Assembly: GCA_015680685.1 (NCBI GenBank)
Contig: MNCI01017751.1
Coordinates: forward strand, 14,971 to 78,970
Source of the DNA: Gnetum montanum
Taxonomy: Eukaryota > Streptophyta > Gnetopsida > Gnetales > Gnetaceae
Length of the DNA: 64,000 bases
Reading direction: 5' to 3'
Part shown: piece after piece, positions 12,338 through 23,130 of the stretch
How positions within the stretch are numbered: the stretch's first letter is position 1
Layout: each line of letters opens with the position of its first letter
Made by a program: the position numbers and the translations under genes
The notes under the pieces: model-generated
What the model was told of the DNA's origin: nothing
Database searches by the model: none
What the model saw: only the letters and a program-made list of their open reading frames with translations

Positions 12338-12907
12338 TCATGTCCCCATTCCCAAATGATGTTGCATAATAAAGGTGGTGCCTCTTCATAACAAGTGTTA
12401 TTGTTATCTTAATAAGACCTAAAAGAGCAATTGTAATTGAGATATGAAAAGGCACATTGTAATAATTGACATGTCTCTTACGGTAACCTTTGGGGGTTTG
12501 ACCTAAGAAATTTATACCTAGGCTTAGAGGTCATGCCAGGAATGGAGTGGTGGAGTGAGTACATGAAACTCACAAAATCCAAATGAAGTAGGATAGGAAG
12601 TGGATTGGCCATCCCTTCTGGCTGAGTAATAAGCCTAACTTTGGTGGCAATGTTGGATTGCCTCTAAGGGATTGATTCCAAAGGAAGAAAACCCTAAGGA
12701 ACATTATCAAAGTATAATCCAAATACACTATTCTACATCAATAAATCATTCTTTTCTTTCTATTTCTTCATTTTCCTTATTATTTCCTTTACATATAATG
12801 TTGAATGTTACATATATTTGACATTTGGTATATTGTCTTCTTTCACATAATGTCTAATATAACATATATTTGACATTTTTCATGACATCTAGGGACAAGA
12901 TGTTATG
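12338..12907 (+). mobile_element. 3' LTR of short element
   Basis: About 570 bp, TGTCATGTCCCC to GATGTTATG, co-linear with the solo LTR at 9,150-9,703 throughout. It contains AATAAATCATTC, a likely polyadenylation region. Confidence 0.8.
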
Positions 12908-12912
12908 GAGAG

Positions 12913-13527
12913 AAGGTGAGAGTGTAACATCAGTAGATTCCTAGTCATTCATTTAATTAGCTCATATGGCACATGAGCATACCCTACATATTATAAAAGA
13001 TCCATTGCTGCATTCCTTTACCATTATTCATAGACGTAGTGGGGATAGACCTCCAATTCTTTCTTTTGAGCGCAAGGTCAAACCTACCACCATTGCCATC
13101 TAGCATTAATTATTTCATGGTCTAACCATTGGTGAAACTAAACCAAGGTAGCATGCCATAGATCATATAAGAGATAAGACTTTGGTTTGGTTTTCTTTCA
13201 TCCATGCGCATATGTATAGCAGTTTCCCTGAATTTGGCTTTACAAAGAACCTCTCATCGATCCCTCTAGTTGCACTAACTGGTCCTAATTTCAATGGTGA
13301 TTACAATGCCATGACTAAGAAATGATGGACATTGTTATTGTTTGTATCAAGAATTATGATCTTGACCTCTATGAATTATGATCTTAACCTCTATGATGTA
13401 ATGGATGCAAGAATTAGATGAAAGTAGCATTTGATATTATCAAAGTTCACTAAGAAAGAGAATTCTAAGCTTTCTTGGCCATGAGCAAGAGATTTTCTTA
13501 GACCATGAAATTTTGGAAAGTTAACTA
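12913..13527. other. Intergenic between mobile elements
   Basis: No gene recognised. It may be upstream pol sequence of the gypsy remnant that follows, but no motif is legible. Confidence 0.4.
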
Positions 13528-13990
13528 ATGTCTTCTAAATTAACTAATGTTGTCCATAGCCTATATGTCGACATGAAAAATTTAGATGTTATCGTTTATT
13601 TTGATGGAGTGCACATCTCCTTTAGATCTAGTGTAGCTTGTGTTTCTATTCTTCTTACTATACAAGTTCTTTACTTTTCTTATAAACTTTACTTTTCATG
13701 CATTAATAATATAGCTAAATATAAGGTTCTAATACATGGATTCTTGCTAGCTTCACAAAATCAAGTCAAATCCATTACTATTTATGGTGACTCTTAACTC
13801 ATCATAAATCAAGTTAATAGTAAATTTGATTCCAAAGCTCCTCACCTAGTTTATTATTTAAAAATGGCTAAGGAAATTACTATTTCCTTTTTTGCTTACA
13901 TGTTGAGTCATATTACACACTCTAAAAACATGTTCAATGATGCTTTGGCAGCATTTTCAATTCATGGTGATCCTTCTACCATATGAGATT
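13528..13990 (+). pseudogene. Ty3/gypsy RNase H remnant (Tat-like)
   Basis: The frame to 13,797 and its continuation past a stop read as a plant gypsy RNase H. VIVYFDGVHISF supplies the first catalytic Asp region, INNIAKYKVLIHGFLLA the N-x2-A-E/K-Y block, SITIYGDS the third Asp block (G-D-S), and SHITHSKNMFNDALA at about 13,905-13,955 matches the final H-x-x-R/H-x-x-N-x-x-A-D-A-L-A block with D before A-L-A kept. The glutamate of the A-E-Y block is K. A stop follows GDS where Q is expected. The dual-type RNase H suggests the Tat lineage. No reverse transcriptase is found upstream within 500 bp. Confidence 0.72.
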
Positions 13991-14855
13991 AACTTGTGTA
14001 ATCTGTTTGCATAATGTCTATTATACAATCTCATAACATCTTAACATATGGCTATTAGGTAAATCTTACATAATAGTTTTTTAACATATGGTTCATAGGT
14101 GATCTTACTAGTTGAGCTCAGCATCCTATCTCTCCATGTTGCTCTTCATGATTCATGCTTAGATGAAGATAACAACAACAAGAGATGTGTTGAGTTGGAT
14201 CTCCCTCAAAAATAATGGCAAGTTTCTCTTCAACATCTGTATGGATATCAAGAAAACATCCATCACTATCATTTTGACACATCAAAATTAGAGAGATTCA
14301 TGAAGGTAATCTAGTTCTTCATAATTTCCTAGACTTTAGAGATACAAAATTCTTCTTCAATTGGCAGCATCCTTTTTGGTGGTTCAATCTTTATAAAATA
14401 GTATCTATATTCTATATGATCTAGAAGGACATGAATTTCTAGATTCCATTAATGGAAGCCTTTAAAAATTCTACTACATATAGCTAATTTACAGCATTAA
14501 ACTTGCTGACTATTTTAGATCAAGCTTGTGTCCTTCCAACAATAATTGAATTTTTATTAGCTCTTTTATGCTATGATGGGATAATAGATTTGTTTTAAAC
14601 CTTGTTTTATTTAGCATTATTTTTCTTACTACTTTCCCCCTTTCCTTTTCATATTCTACTATATCTTTAGTTATTTTCTTCATATTTCCCTATGTTATCT
14701 ATCCCATTCTACTCTATGTTCTCAACACAAATTAGTGAGGTTTATGCGTAACTAAATCTCTGATTACTTTATGTGATGGTATGCTTGCTTGTATTTTTGA
14801 GTCAGACAAGAAGGGATTACTTTGAATATATATATATATATATGGCATCCTTTTT
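13991..14855. other. Downstream of gypsy RNase H, unassigned
   Basis: Probably retroelement-derived by position, but no integrase motif could be read. It includes a (TA)n run near 14,828-14,843. Confidence 0.4.
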
Positions 14856-14859
14856 AGCC

Positions 14860-15500
14860 ATATAGTATGTAAGATTTAGCCATGTCCCATTTTGTGACAT
14901 AACACCATCTTCATGATAGGTGTATCAATCTTATCCTCTTTTCTCTGCTTTCTCTTTTTTTCTTTAGTTTAATATGATACAATTTTTCCTCTCTTGTACT
15001 ATATTTCTTTCTTCTTCCTCTCATCTCCTCTCCTCATCTATTTCCATTCCTCTCTATGTTTAGCATTGGTGAGGCCAAATGAGTGCCTCTACCTTGATGT
15101 AATGAGGGAATGTTAAGTATAAAGTGTCATAAGAAGTGTGAACATTCATATGAGTGAGGTAAAGAAGAAGTTGATTATAAGGATCTAGCCATGTCCTACT
15201 TATATGACACAACATCTCACTACTAGTGTATTGGCAATGTTCCTAGCAAACTTTTTCCTTATTTTATTATGTTTTATTTTTGCTTTTATCTAACTTACTT
15301 TCTCTATTCCTTTCTTCTTTCATGTTCTACATTGGTGAGGCTAAATGAGTGTCTCTGCTTTTCTCCAGTGAGGATGTGATTGAGCGAATTGAGTGGTCAA
15401 GAAAATACTATAATTCTCACTTTTGTGTACATGCTAGAATCTAGTCATGCCCCACTTCCATGACATAGCACTCCATTGTAAGTATATTGGTGATGTCCCA
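14860..15500. repeat. Three degenerate tandem units of 240-320 bp
   Basis: Blocks starting near 14,875, 15,193 and 15,433 share ATCTAGCCATGTCCCACTT, ATGACATARCA and GTATATTGGTRATGTCC. Blocks near 15,065 and 15,335 share CATTGGTGAGGCYAAATGAGTG. The order is the same in each unit. Confidence 0.6.
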
Positions 15501-16029
15501 AAATATCTTCCCATTATCCTGCATAATTTTAATCCTTTTGTAGGCATCTTATAACTTTTATCTTTTCTTAATGGATTCTCCTTTAGTTTTTTAGTATTAT
15601 TTATCAATAGGAGGCAATTTTATACCCACCTTGTCTTTTTTTTCTACATGGTCAAAGTTTTAGGTGTACCCTACAACTACTAAAGCTTAAGCCATCTTTA
15701 GTAATTTCAAATTTTATGTCCTACATCATCAACATTATTGTTTTTGATTTTCATCTTCAACATTCATAAAAAATGATGTCTAATATAATTTGTAGATTCA
15801 TTTTGAATGTTTCTCTTAGTTTTTAGTTTTGACATGTAATGTTGTATTTTGTGTCAATTATAACTTCATGTTTTTCTAAGTGATTTATTCTTAATAGATA
15901 ATGTTACTTTGCTCTAAGATAATAGATAATGGTGAGCAGAAACATAAGCGATAAATTTATTAGAAGATACAAGTTATTAGACATCACATCTATAAGTATT
16001 AAGTTGCCTATAGGGATATTATTATCTTA

Positions 16030-18227
16030 GTCATGACATTTTTCATGATTGTGGGTTTTTTCACTATTGGTAATGCTTCTAAGATTATGGTGGAGCTCCA
16101 CTTAGATAATACTATTTCTAGTGATAAGTTTGCCTATAGCTACCTTGAGGATAAGGCGACCTCCTTGGGGCTTACTTTTTGATGAACTTTGGGTTTAATG
16201 CATAGCTCTAGACTATTATAAGTGTAATATTATTAAAAAAAAAGTCTTTTAAATATTCACATTAGCAAATTTCATAGTCATCATCATTGGTTTCAAATTT
16301 TTCAACCTCCTTTACTACACCTACTTTCCCTTTGTATTGATAGTAGTTCTTTCCTGCATCTTTTTTCTTCCTTTTGTTCTTATTCTTGGCTCTTCACTGT
16401 TCTTATTTCTCATTCATAATATTTAGCACTATTTGAATTTTTCTCCTATAGAGTCTTACATTTTATCAATATTTGGTAACATTTTAATAACTAATTTTTA
16501 AATTTGCAAAGTATTTCTTTACACTACATTCTCTAATGATGCTCCTTTGTTAGGTTCATAGAGATGCATCTCCTTCTTATGGATTAAGGGATCTCTGTAG
16601 TACTAATATGCATAATCTCTCTTTTTTAGTTCATCTTCTTCTTTTGTCACTTGATTAATAAACCTTTAAATACAATGTGCTTTCATCTTAGATATTCTTC
16701 CTTGGGCATAGATCCCAATAGTCTTTCTTGTTTTGTTGTAAAGTTCATCTATAATATGGCATAGTTTCTCCTTTTGAAAAAAGTCATGGCCTAGGCATGT
16801 GTGAAGAAAAGAATAATATCTATCTAGCTCTACATCAAGAGATTGATGATTACCTTTTCTCCACCCTTGAATTTTCTTTTTCAATTTAGGCACCTTTGAG
16901 TATGTTTGATATTTGTCATTAAATAATTTTAACATCATACTCTTATCTTTTGATAGATTTTGGTTTCAAGGACCAGTACCAACTTCCAATTTTATTGATG
17001 AGTATCCTTGGGAAAATTTTCAATTTTTTCTATTTATTTTCAATACTTTTCAAGGCATAGGCATCATGGAAGGCTTGTAAGTAATGTTGTAGGTTTACAT
17101 TGCAGTCTCCTTAAAATTTGGGATGTTATCTATATCTAATATTTTGATTTTGCTATCCCTTTGATACCTACTGGGGATGTAGACTACCTTCCAAATATTT
17201 ATAATGCTTCTTGTAGCAAGTAATGGCTCATCATAATCATCCTATTTTCAAGGTTCCTATCATAATCATGTCTTCCTTGGTGTTATCTACTTTTCCTTCT
17301 TTCATGATGTTATCCATCTCCTCATTCATGCCTACCTTCCCTTTTGACATCTCTACGATGGTTCTTTTTGTCATCTCTATTGGGTTTCTAGTCATGTCCC
17401 ATTCTACTTTGGTAACATTCAGCCTCATCAAAGCTTGATGATAATGATGAGGATGAAGATGAAGAGCTAGAAAAGTTTTGCTAACTTGCTCTCCTTCTTT
17501 GGTTCCTTTGTTATTCTCTTGGTTGTTTATTTGAAGATCTTGTTCTTAAGGTTTCTTTTGCTCTTTGCCTAGCTCTTCCTTACCTTAGTTTCTTACCAAG
17601 GCTGAATGCAACCATGAATGATTCAAGTCATCTCTAAGGGATAAAGGATTTTGCTATTGAAATCTATTAAATGGGTACTTAGTATCCTTCTTCTCTAACT
17701 ACAATGTTAAGTGAATAGGAGTCCCTTTCCTTTGGAAGTCTCATAGATAGTTTTCATGAATTTATCTTTGTGAATTTGCGCCTCTTTAGGTTGGAAATTC
17801 CTAGAGATTTCATTAACTTGTAGTCTTAAGCTTTTGATTCAAACCTTAGTTTCATCAATGTTCTCATGAGCCTTGATGAAAGTGCATGATTAAGTGGCAA
17901 GACAATGTTACGCTTTAGGTCTCTTCATTGCAATTTTTTATCTTGATGAAAAATAAAGATAAAATCTATATAATATGGATCTTAATATTTGTAGACAACT
18001 ATTATCTATTGAGGCATCTAATTTTGGTTCTTTGTGGCTTTGCCACATGCTCTTGTGAAATCATCATTAAGTGGGGAATCTACCCTATGAGAAGAAGATA
18101 TCTTTTAATTTGTAAGTGTACCTTAGAATAAAATATTATTTTTTTGAGATGATAAATCATATTAAGCTTTAAAAATGATCCTTCAATAATCCTAGCTATC
18201 TAAAATACTAGCACCAAGTCCTCAACT
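16030..18227 (-). pseudogene. Gag-region remnant of family C LTR element
   Basis: This minus-strand region is a diverged relative of the gag region of the family-A element (52,500-54,560). The best piece is 16,666-16,938: residues 35-80 read YYSFLHTCLGHDFF, a gap, then RKTIGIYAQGRISKMK, matching YYALLHHFLGHGYT and RRTLGTYAQGRLSELR of the other element. This is a Retrotrans_gag-type domain of Ty3/gypsy elements. Further matches lie at 16,080-16,200 (TGGAGCTCCACTTAGATAA, ACCTTGAGGATAAGG) and 17,237-17,431. Stops separate the pieces. No protease, reverse transcriptase or integrase is visible. Confidence 0.72.
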
Positions 18228-19070
18228 ATAGTACTAATGATGAGTAGCAAAATAGCCCTATGTCCAACCATAAGAATCAAAAGCGTTCATGCATGGTTCA
18301 ATTGAATTCTGTGGTATTAGAAGTAGTTAGATGTCTTAGCCAATCACTAAGATATTGGTCATTTTCTTCCCAATCATAATTTTGTGGGCCCAAGTTGTAT
18401 GGTTAAGTATGAATAAGACATATGATTGTATTGTTTATTATTAAAATATTAACTGATTTAATCTAATTATTGAAAGTAAATCTAAACTAGCCTAAGCATA
18501 TAGTATCTACTCCCAATTTATCATACACATTCTAAACATGTACTAACATTGTTAGCCTACTAACTATTTCATCATTGGGCATACCAAGTGATTTATTACT
18601 AGGATAACTAAGTGTTAATCTATTTATGCTCAAAATTGGTCATACTCATACATATTTTCTTACATGCAAAAGAATAAAATGCTTAGCTAATTGCATGAAA
18701 AGTAAATGAATAGTCAAGATAAATTACAAAGAAGTAAATTAAAATGTTAATGCAAATGCTACAATGGATAAAACAAATCTTAATTTATTGCCACCATGAA
18801 AATGTATTCAAGTAAATCATGTACTTGAATAAAATTTTCTACATTTCATTTAATCCATGCTACGTGTACTTAAAGGAAAAATTCTAATTTTGTTAGAATT
18901 AAACTATAAGAGTCAAGCTACTAAAATGACTAAAAGATACAATAAATGTGGTGGGTGCATGAATTTATATAGACAAATGTGAAGACATACATCTTAAGCT
19001 ATGTTAACACATATGCATTGATGATGTTATGTCATCACATTTGACAGATTTACTATTTGTCATGTCATAA
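18228..19070 (-). mobile_element. 5' LTR of family C element
   Basis: It starts TGATGAGTAGCAAAATAGCC on the + strand, in line with family-A LTRs (TGATGAGTGGTGAGGTACC). The adjoining TCCTCAACTATAGTACTAA is a decayed version of the family-A primer-binding site. Shared inner blocks include TTGTATGGTTAAGTA, CATACACATTCTAAACATG and ACCAAGTGATTTATTAC. A minus-strand TATA box (CTATATAAATTCATGC) lies near 18,965. The right edge is approximate. Confidence 0.65.
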
Positions 19071-19079
19071 TAAAATATT

Positions 19080-19634
19080 ATTAGAAATTAAAATATTAAA
19101 TAAATAAACTAATCTACACTAACTATAAAGATAATTCCTAGTTTCGCCTAAGGATGATGAGTGTTCAATTATCAATTTGGCATACATGTTTTAAACACAT
19201 GTACCTACTACTAGAATTGTTAAGCATTATGCTAGTGGGTGAAACTAAGCAATAACATTACTGGGATTACTAGTGAATATGTTGTTAAGATATTAAGCTA
19301 ATATTTATTAGAAATTTATGTTAAGATAAATTATAGGCTATGTCAAAATGTGGCAATGGAATAAAATAGTTTCAATCTTTATTACCATCCTGCAATATGT
19401 TCAAGTAAAAGGTAGTAAATTTTTTTTTAGAAAACTACTTCACACTACACTATGAGTAGTTGCTCACAAATTCTAACTTCTATAGTAGAAAACTATGAGA
19501 GTTCAGCTAAGTTACTAACCAAATGGTATCATAAATGTGATTGGTGTTACATTTTTATAAATATGTTTACTACGACATCAACATAGATGTATCAAAGTTT
19601 ATGCATCAGCATAATAGTGTATCAATGCAACTAT
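19080..19634 (-). mobile_element. 3' LTR fragment of family D element
   Basis: It shares AAGGATGATGAGTGTTC, AATTGTTAAGCATTATGCTAGTGGGTGAA and AGCAATAACATTACTGGGATTAC with the family-E LTR at 22,743 (reverse orientation). It ends in TATTCA before ATGATTGAATAAAAACTTGTTCTCAAG, the sequence that borders polypurine tracts in families A and B. A minus-strand TATA (TTTATAAAAATG) lies near 19,553. Its left part is missing. Confidence 0.55.
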
Positions 19635-20525
19635 TCATATTCTTATGATTGAATAAAAACTTGTTCTCAAGTTAGAAAAAGATGAAACAAAATTTGCTTA
19701 CAAAATATGTGTTGAATTGATTGATTAATTGACATGAATGATGTATTACAAAATTTATTTGAGTGTTTAACATTTAACATATGACAAAACTTGGACACAT
19801 TTTCCTTACAAAACTTTATACAGAATATACAAAAAGATCCAAGGCATATGTCTCATATTGTGCTTGGTGGTGGTGATTCTTGTGCTAGCTCTTCATGCCC
19901 TGGTAGTTTTTGTGGTTGTCTTGTTGCTAATGCCTTCAGCTTGAATGCCTTAATTAAGGTTTTTATTTTTTTCTCTTGAGTCCTATGATCACGACTAGTC
20001 TAGTCAAGTTTACCTAGATTTTTCATTTTTGGCACTTTCCAAGGACATGACAAAGTTGAAAACATCTCATGTCCATTAATGAATCTAGCTATAAAGTGTT
20101 TGCATTCAATGTTAAACATTTTGATAGGTTTTTTAGGTATTGGTAATTCATCATTGTTTTGGCCAAGTCCTCTACTACTCCTCGTTGATCTTTGAATTTT
20201 TTTTGAGGACTTCAAGGATCAAAGTCACCACTTGTAGCTTTTGTAAGGCCTCACAATGTAGCTTATGCTTCTTTTCATATGAAAAGTATGAGATGATGAC
20301 TTATTTTTATAAATATGTATAGTGTCAACTGGCAATTAGCATTGCTAGGTTGGCATAGCATAGGTTGGCAAGCTCCATATATTTAGTCATCTCTTCAATC
20401 TACAACTTCATTCAAATTTTAGCTTGTTTGTTGGCATTTAAGACATTAAAAATAGGTTGTCATATGTCACTTTGGAGTTGCTTACAGGCTTGGATTTTTT
20501 TGTCATTAATTTCTTTCTACATATC
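19635..20525 (-). mobile_element. Family D internal region, left part
   Basis: The sequence parallels the family-B internal region (55,826-57,247): the polypurine side, a CTTGGTGGTGGTG block, and coding remnants on the minus strand near 20,000-20,215 and 20,365-20,500. The product is not recognised. It is split from its remainder (21,332 to about 21,720) by the solo LTR. Confidence 0.5.
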
Positions 20526-20539
20526 TGATGAGACGCAAT

Positions 20540-20645
20540 ATGCACAAGCCGCAATATTGCGGCCACCTCGATATCGCACCCCTTGCGATATCGCGTACGC
20601 GATTTCGCGTTGTCCCCTGCAATATCACGTACGCGATATCGCGGT
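20540..20645 (+). promoter_or_regulatory. CpG-rich GATATC palindrome array in U3
   Basis: The sequence GCGATATCGCG and variants (CAATATTGCGG, CGATATCGCAC, GCGATATCGCGTACGCGATT, ACGTACGCGATATCGCGG) recur five to six times in about 100 bp. The array ends about 15 bp before the TATA box. Decayed copies sit at the same place in the LTRs at 49,246-49,340 and 55,432-55,500. Position and repetition suggest binding sites, which is inference. Confidence 0.65.
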
Positions 20646-20657
20646 CCGCTGCCAAAT

Positions 20658-20670
20658 CTATAAATAAGAG
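20658..20670 (+). promoter_or_regulatory. LTR TATA box
   Basis: CTATAAATAAGAG, conserved at the same place in the other two family-A LTRs (minus strand at 49,221-49,232 and 55,408-55,419). Confidence 0.7.
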
Positions 20671-20914
20671 GTGACACTCCCCTCATTTCCATATAGAGGT
20701 TAGAAGTAGCGAAGCTCTGGCGAATTGATCACCCCAGAGATAGAATATTTTCCATGTGCCTGCAGTAGGAGTCCCCCAAGTGAGCGGTTCTTTATTCGAG
20801 TAGCTTTGTACCTCAACACAAGTTGTGTACAGCAATAAAGATGAGCTTTGTGGATAAACCTTGCAGTACATGGATAGGTTTTTAATGTTATTTATTGCTT
20901 TCCTAGTAGCGCGG

Positions 20915-21108
20915 CATGAGTACAACTTGGTTACGAGCATTGACGAATGTGTATGGCTAGCCAAGGAATCGGCTACTCATCGCGATTAGATTCTCTCACC
21001 CTTATCTCCTAGAACATGGGATGAGTACGACTTGATTACGAGCATCTATGGATGTGTACAGCTAGTCAAGGAATCGGCTGCTTGTCACACTTAGGCTAGT
21101 TAGGTGCC
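20915..21108 (+). repeat. Tandem duplication of about 106 bp in solo LTR
   Basis: ATGAGTACRACTTGRTTACGAGCAT, GTGTAYRGCTAGYCAAGGAATCGGCT and TTAG blocks occur twice in the same order, starting near 20,915 and 21,020. The second copy ends at the 4-base gap. Confidence 0.75.
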
Positions 21109-21326
21109 NNNNAGGAGATAAACCTGAAAAGACCAAAAAAATCATATACCTCGGACTTACTTAACCATACACCGTGACAACAAAAAGTAAGTCTGGGAAG
21201 ACAACGATTAATTAACCCCAAGTGTTTCTTGTAGTGTTTAGGCATTTAGTCTGCGGAGTTCGATCGGATCATGCGTGCTATGCTCGTTTCGTATGGTTGA
21301 GTGTAGGGGTACCTCACCACTCATCA

Positions 21327-21730
21327 ATATCCATCTATTTCCTATAATTATTTTTGATCTTCCCATATTTCAAGGCTTTATTCTTCTAAGTTGTGACCTC
21401 GATGACTAGTTTTTGGCCAATGATCCTAATATTCTTCATTGATAAATTATGATTTTTTCCTACAAGCTTACATATTTCTACATTAATTTTAGCTAACTAC
21501 TCTTAGAGATGCTTAAAATATTCTTCCATTTTCTTCTTCTACTTCTTCACTCTCTACAGCCTCCATTTTTCTTTGGCCAATTCTCTATTTTCTTTGCAGA
21601 TCATGGAAAGAATCTTTTTTACTATAATTGGCATTTCCTTCCCTAAGGATGCATCTTGGATGGCCTTCTCCACCTATTACTATTTAGCCTTTAACTACTC
21701 AAAGGTTTTGTAACACCTTCATGTCTAGCA
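21327..21730 (-). mobile_element. Family D internal region, right part
   Basis: Continues the sequence interrupted by the solo LTR. It resembles the family-B internal region around 56,740-57,000 (minus-strand coding remnants rich in K and E). No named domain recognised. Confidence 0.45.
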
Positions 21731-22379
21731 TTAGGAGAGAAGACATTGCATGTGGTAAAATGTTGGGGTGCATTAAATCTTGGTGATAAAATTCAATTGA
21801 AAAGATAAGTTAACATAACATAAGAAAAAGACAATGGTAAAACGATATTGAAAATTATGAACCATCAAAGTGTAGTAAGGATGAAAATCTATGAGTAATA
21901 AAAATATGATAATTTGATCATAAATCTAAAGAGAGGCAAAAAAAGTTAATGAGAAAACCTAGTCTCCAAAATACTATTATTCCAAGTATACAAGAACAAG
22001 TTGAATCATGAAACCATAGTTGTAAATTATACAATAACATCATATAGAGTCTAAAAGTTATAGTTATTATAGGAATGAATGAACGTATAAATTTATTTCT
22101 CAAGAATATCTAGAAACATACATAATAAGAGATTTAGAGATACAATAAGGAGAGATCAAGCATTTAGATTAAAATCCAAAAGTACATTAAATACATCAAA
22201 GCCACACATCCCTATAGTCCTCATAGCCTATAAATGAAAGATAAAGTTGGTATAAACTAAGTGAGAATGGTTGACACCTTTTCCCATTAACCAAGAATAA
22301 GAATCATGGAAAAGAATAGGAGCAACAATCACTACAAGCTATAGAAATATTTAGAATAGCATACATATAGCTATAAAAC

Positions 22380-22416
<37 letters not shown>

Positions 22417-22742
22417 AGAAAATCCATAAAGTAGCCAAATACACATAACAAACATTAGGTAGATAAATTGGCTAGCAAATCTAAGCAAATGAATACCCAA
22501 CTAAAATCCAATCAAACATGATCATAAAAAGGTAACCAATAAGCTAGCATAGTGAAAAAACACACATCCAACAAGAATCATGTTCATCATAATCATAGGA
22601 TAAAGCATATATTCACATTAATTCAAAATATCAAACAAATCTAACCAAACCAAATTACCCACTAGACCCAACAATCTATAAATAAGGAGGCTAGCACTCG
22701 CTGCACTTAGTTTGAAATGTGTCATAGGTTATCATGTGTACT
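21731..22742. other. Intergenic, no gene recognised
   Basis: AT-rich DNA with no legible protein motif. A (GA)n run lies at 22,384-22,414. Confidence 0.5.
22384..22414. repeat. (GA)n microsatellite
   Basis: About 15 uninterrupted AG units. Confidence 0.95.
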
Positions 22743-22939
22743 TGATGAGACTTGATATGTCAAGTAGCTGAGTCATTGGGACATGATGAAGCATCATTTT
22801 ATCAAGTGTATTCATCTACTAAGATATTGCAGATGTTGTATTGTAGATGCTACTATGCATCTACATTGTAGCATCCCTATTGGTGCATCTCAGTTGGTTG
22901 CTACATCATAGGTGCTATAATGCATCTTCTATAACTTAA

Positions 22940-23110
22940 TTACATTGACACATCCCCGTTGATGCAACCAAATGCATTAATGCATCCATCTATGTAGCTA
23001 AATGCATTAATGCATCCCTGTTGATGTAGCCAAATGCATTAATGAATCCTCAACGATGCATCCTCTTTGACATAGCCAAATGCATTAACGCATCCCCATC
23101 GATGCAATGC
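22940..23110 (+). repeat. ATGCAT minisatellite in family E U3
   Basis: A unit of 32 to 36 bp, roughly GCATCCCTGTTGATGTAGCCAAATGCATTAAT, recurs four to five times just upstream of the TATA box. It is rich in the palindrome ATGCAT. Confidence 0.75.
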
Positions 23111-23120
23111 CTATATTTTC

Positions 23121-23130
23121 CTATAAATAT
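23121..23130 (+). promoter_or_regulatory. Family E LTR TATA box
   Basis: CTATAAATAT about 15 bp after the ATGCAT array, in the same relation as TATA and GATATC array in family A. Confidence 0.6.

Larger units (their letters stand above)
10830..12907 (+). mobile_element. Short non-autonomous LTR element with TSD GAGAG
   Basis: A 2.08-kb element flanked by GAGAG at 10,825-10,829 and 12,908-12,912. Both ends carry LTRs starting TGTCATGTCCCCATTCCC (10,830 and 12,338), related to the solo LTR at 9,150. A purine-rich stretch (CCTAAGGAGGGTAGA) precedes the right LTR, giving plus orientation. The right LTR keeps the full order of blocks and ends GATGTTATG, a mutated GATGTCACA. The left LTR keeps the first 260 bp, then holds the later block in reverse orientation (11,100-11,190). 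The internal part is about 1.1 kb and codes no recognisable pol. Confidence 0.8.
20526..21326 (+). mobile_element. Solo LTR of family A with TSD ATATC
   Basis: It runs from TGATGAGACGCAATATG to GGTACCTCACCACTCATCA, flanked by ATATC at 20,521-20,525 and 21,327-21,331. It is the reverse-orientation counterpart of the LTRs at 48,510 and 54,700. It carries a CpG-rich GATATC palindrome array (20,540-20,645), a TATA box CTATAAATAAGAGG at 20,658, and an internal duplication of about 106 bp next to a 4-base gap at 21,109. Confidence 0.9.

Noticed and set aside
17223-17438. + strand hydrophobic frame of 71 codons that looks membrane-like.
   Set aside because: It is antisense to the family-C gag remnant, which aligns with the family-A gag region.
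20540-20645. GATATC clusters considered as a replication or methylation-type site array.
   Set aside because: They occur only at one position in LTRs next to a TATA box, so an LTR promoter role fits better.
22384-23110. Regularly spaced repeats that might suggest a CRISPR-like array (22,940-23,110).
   Set aside because: Units are adjacent, degenerate and lie in a plant LTR; there are no spacers or cas genes.
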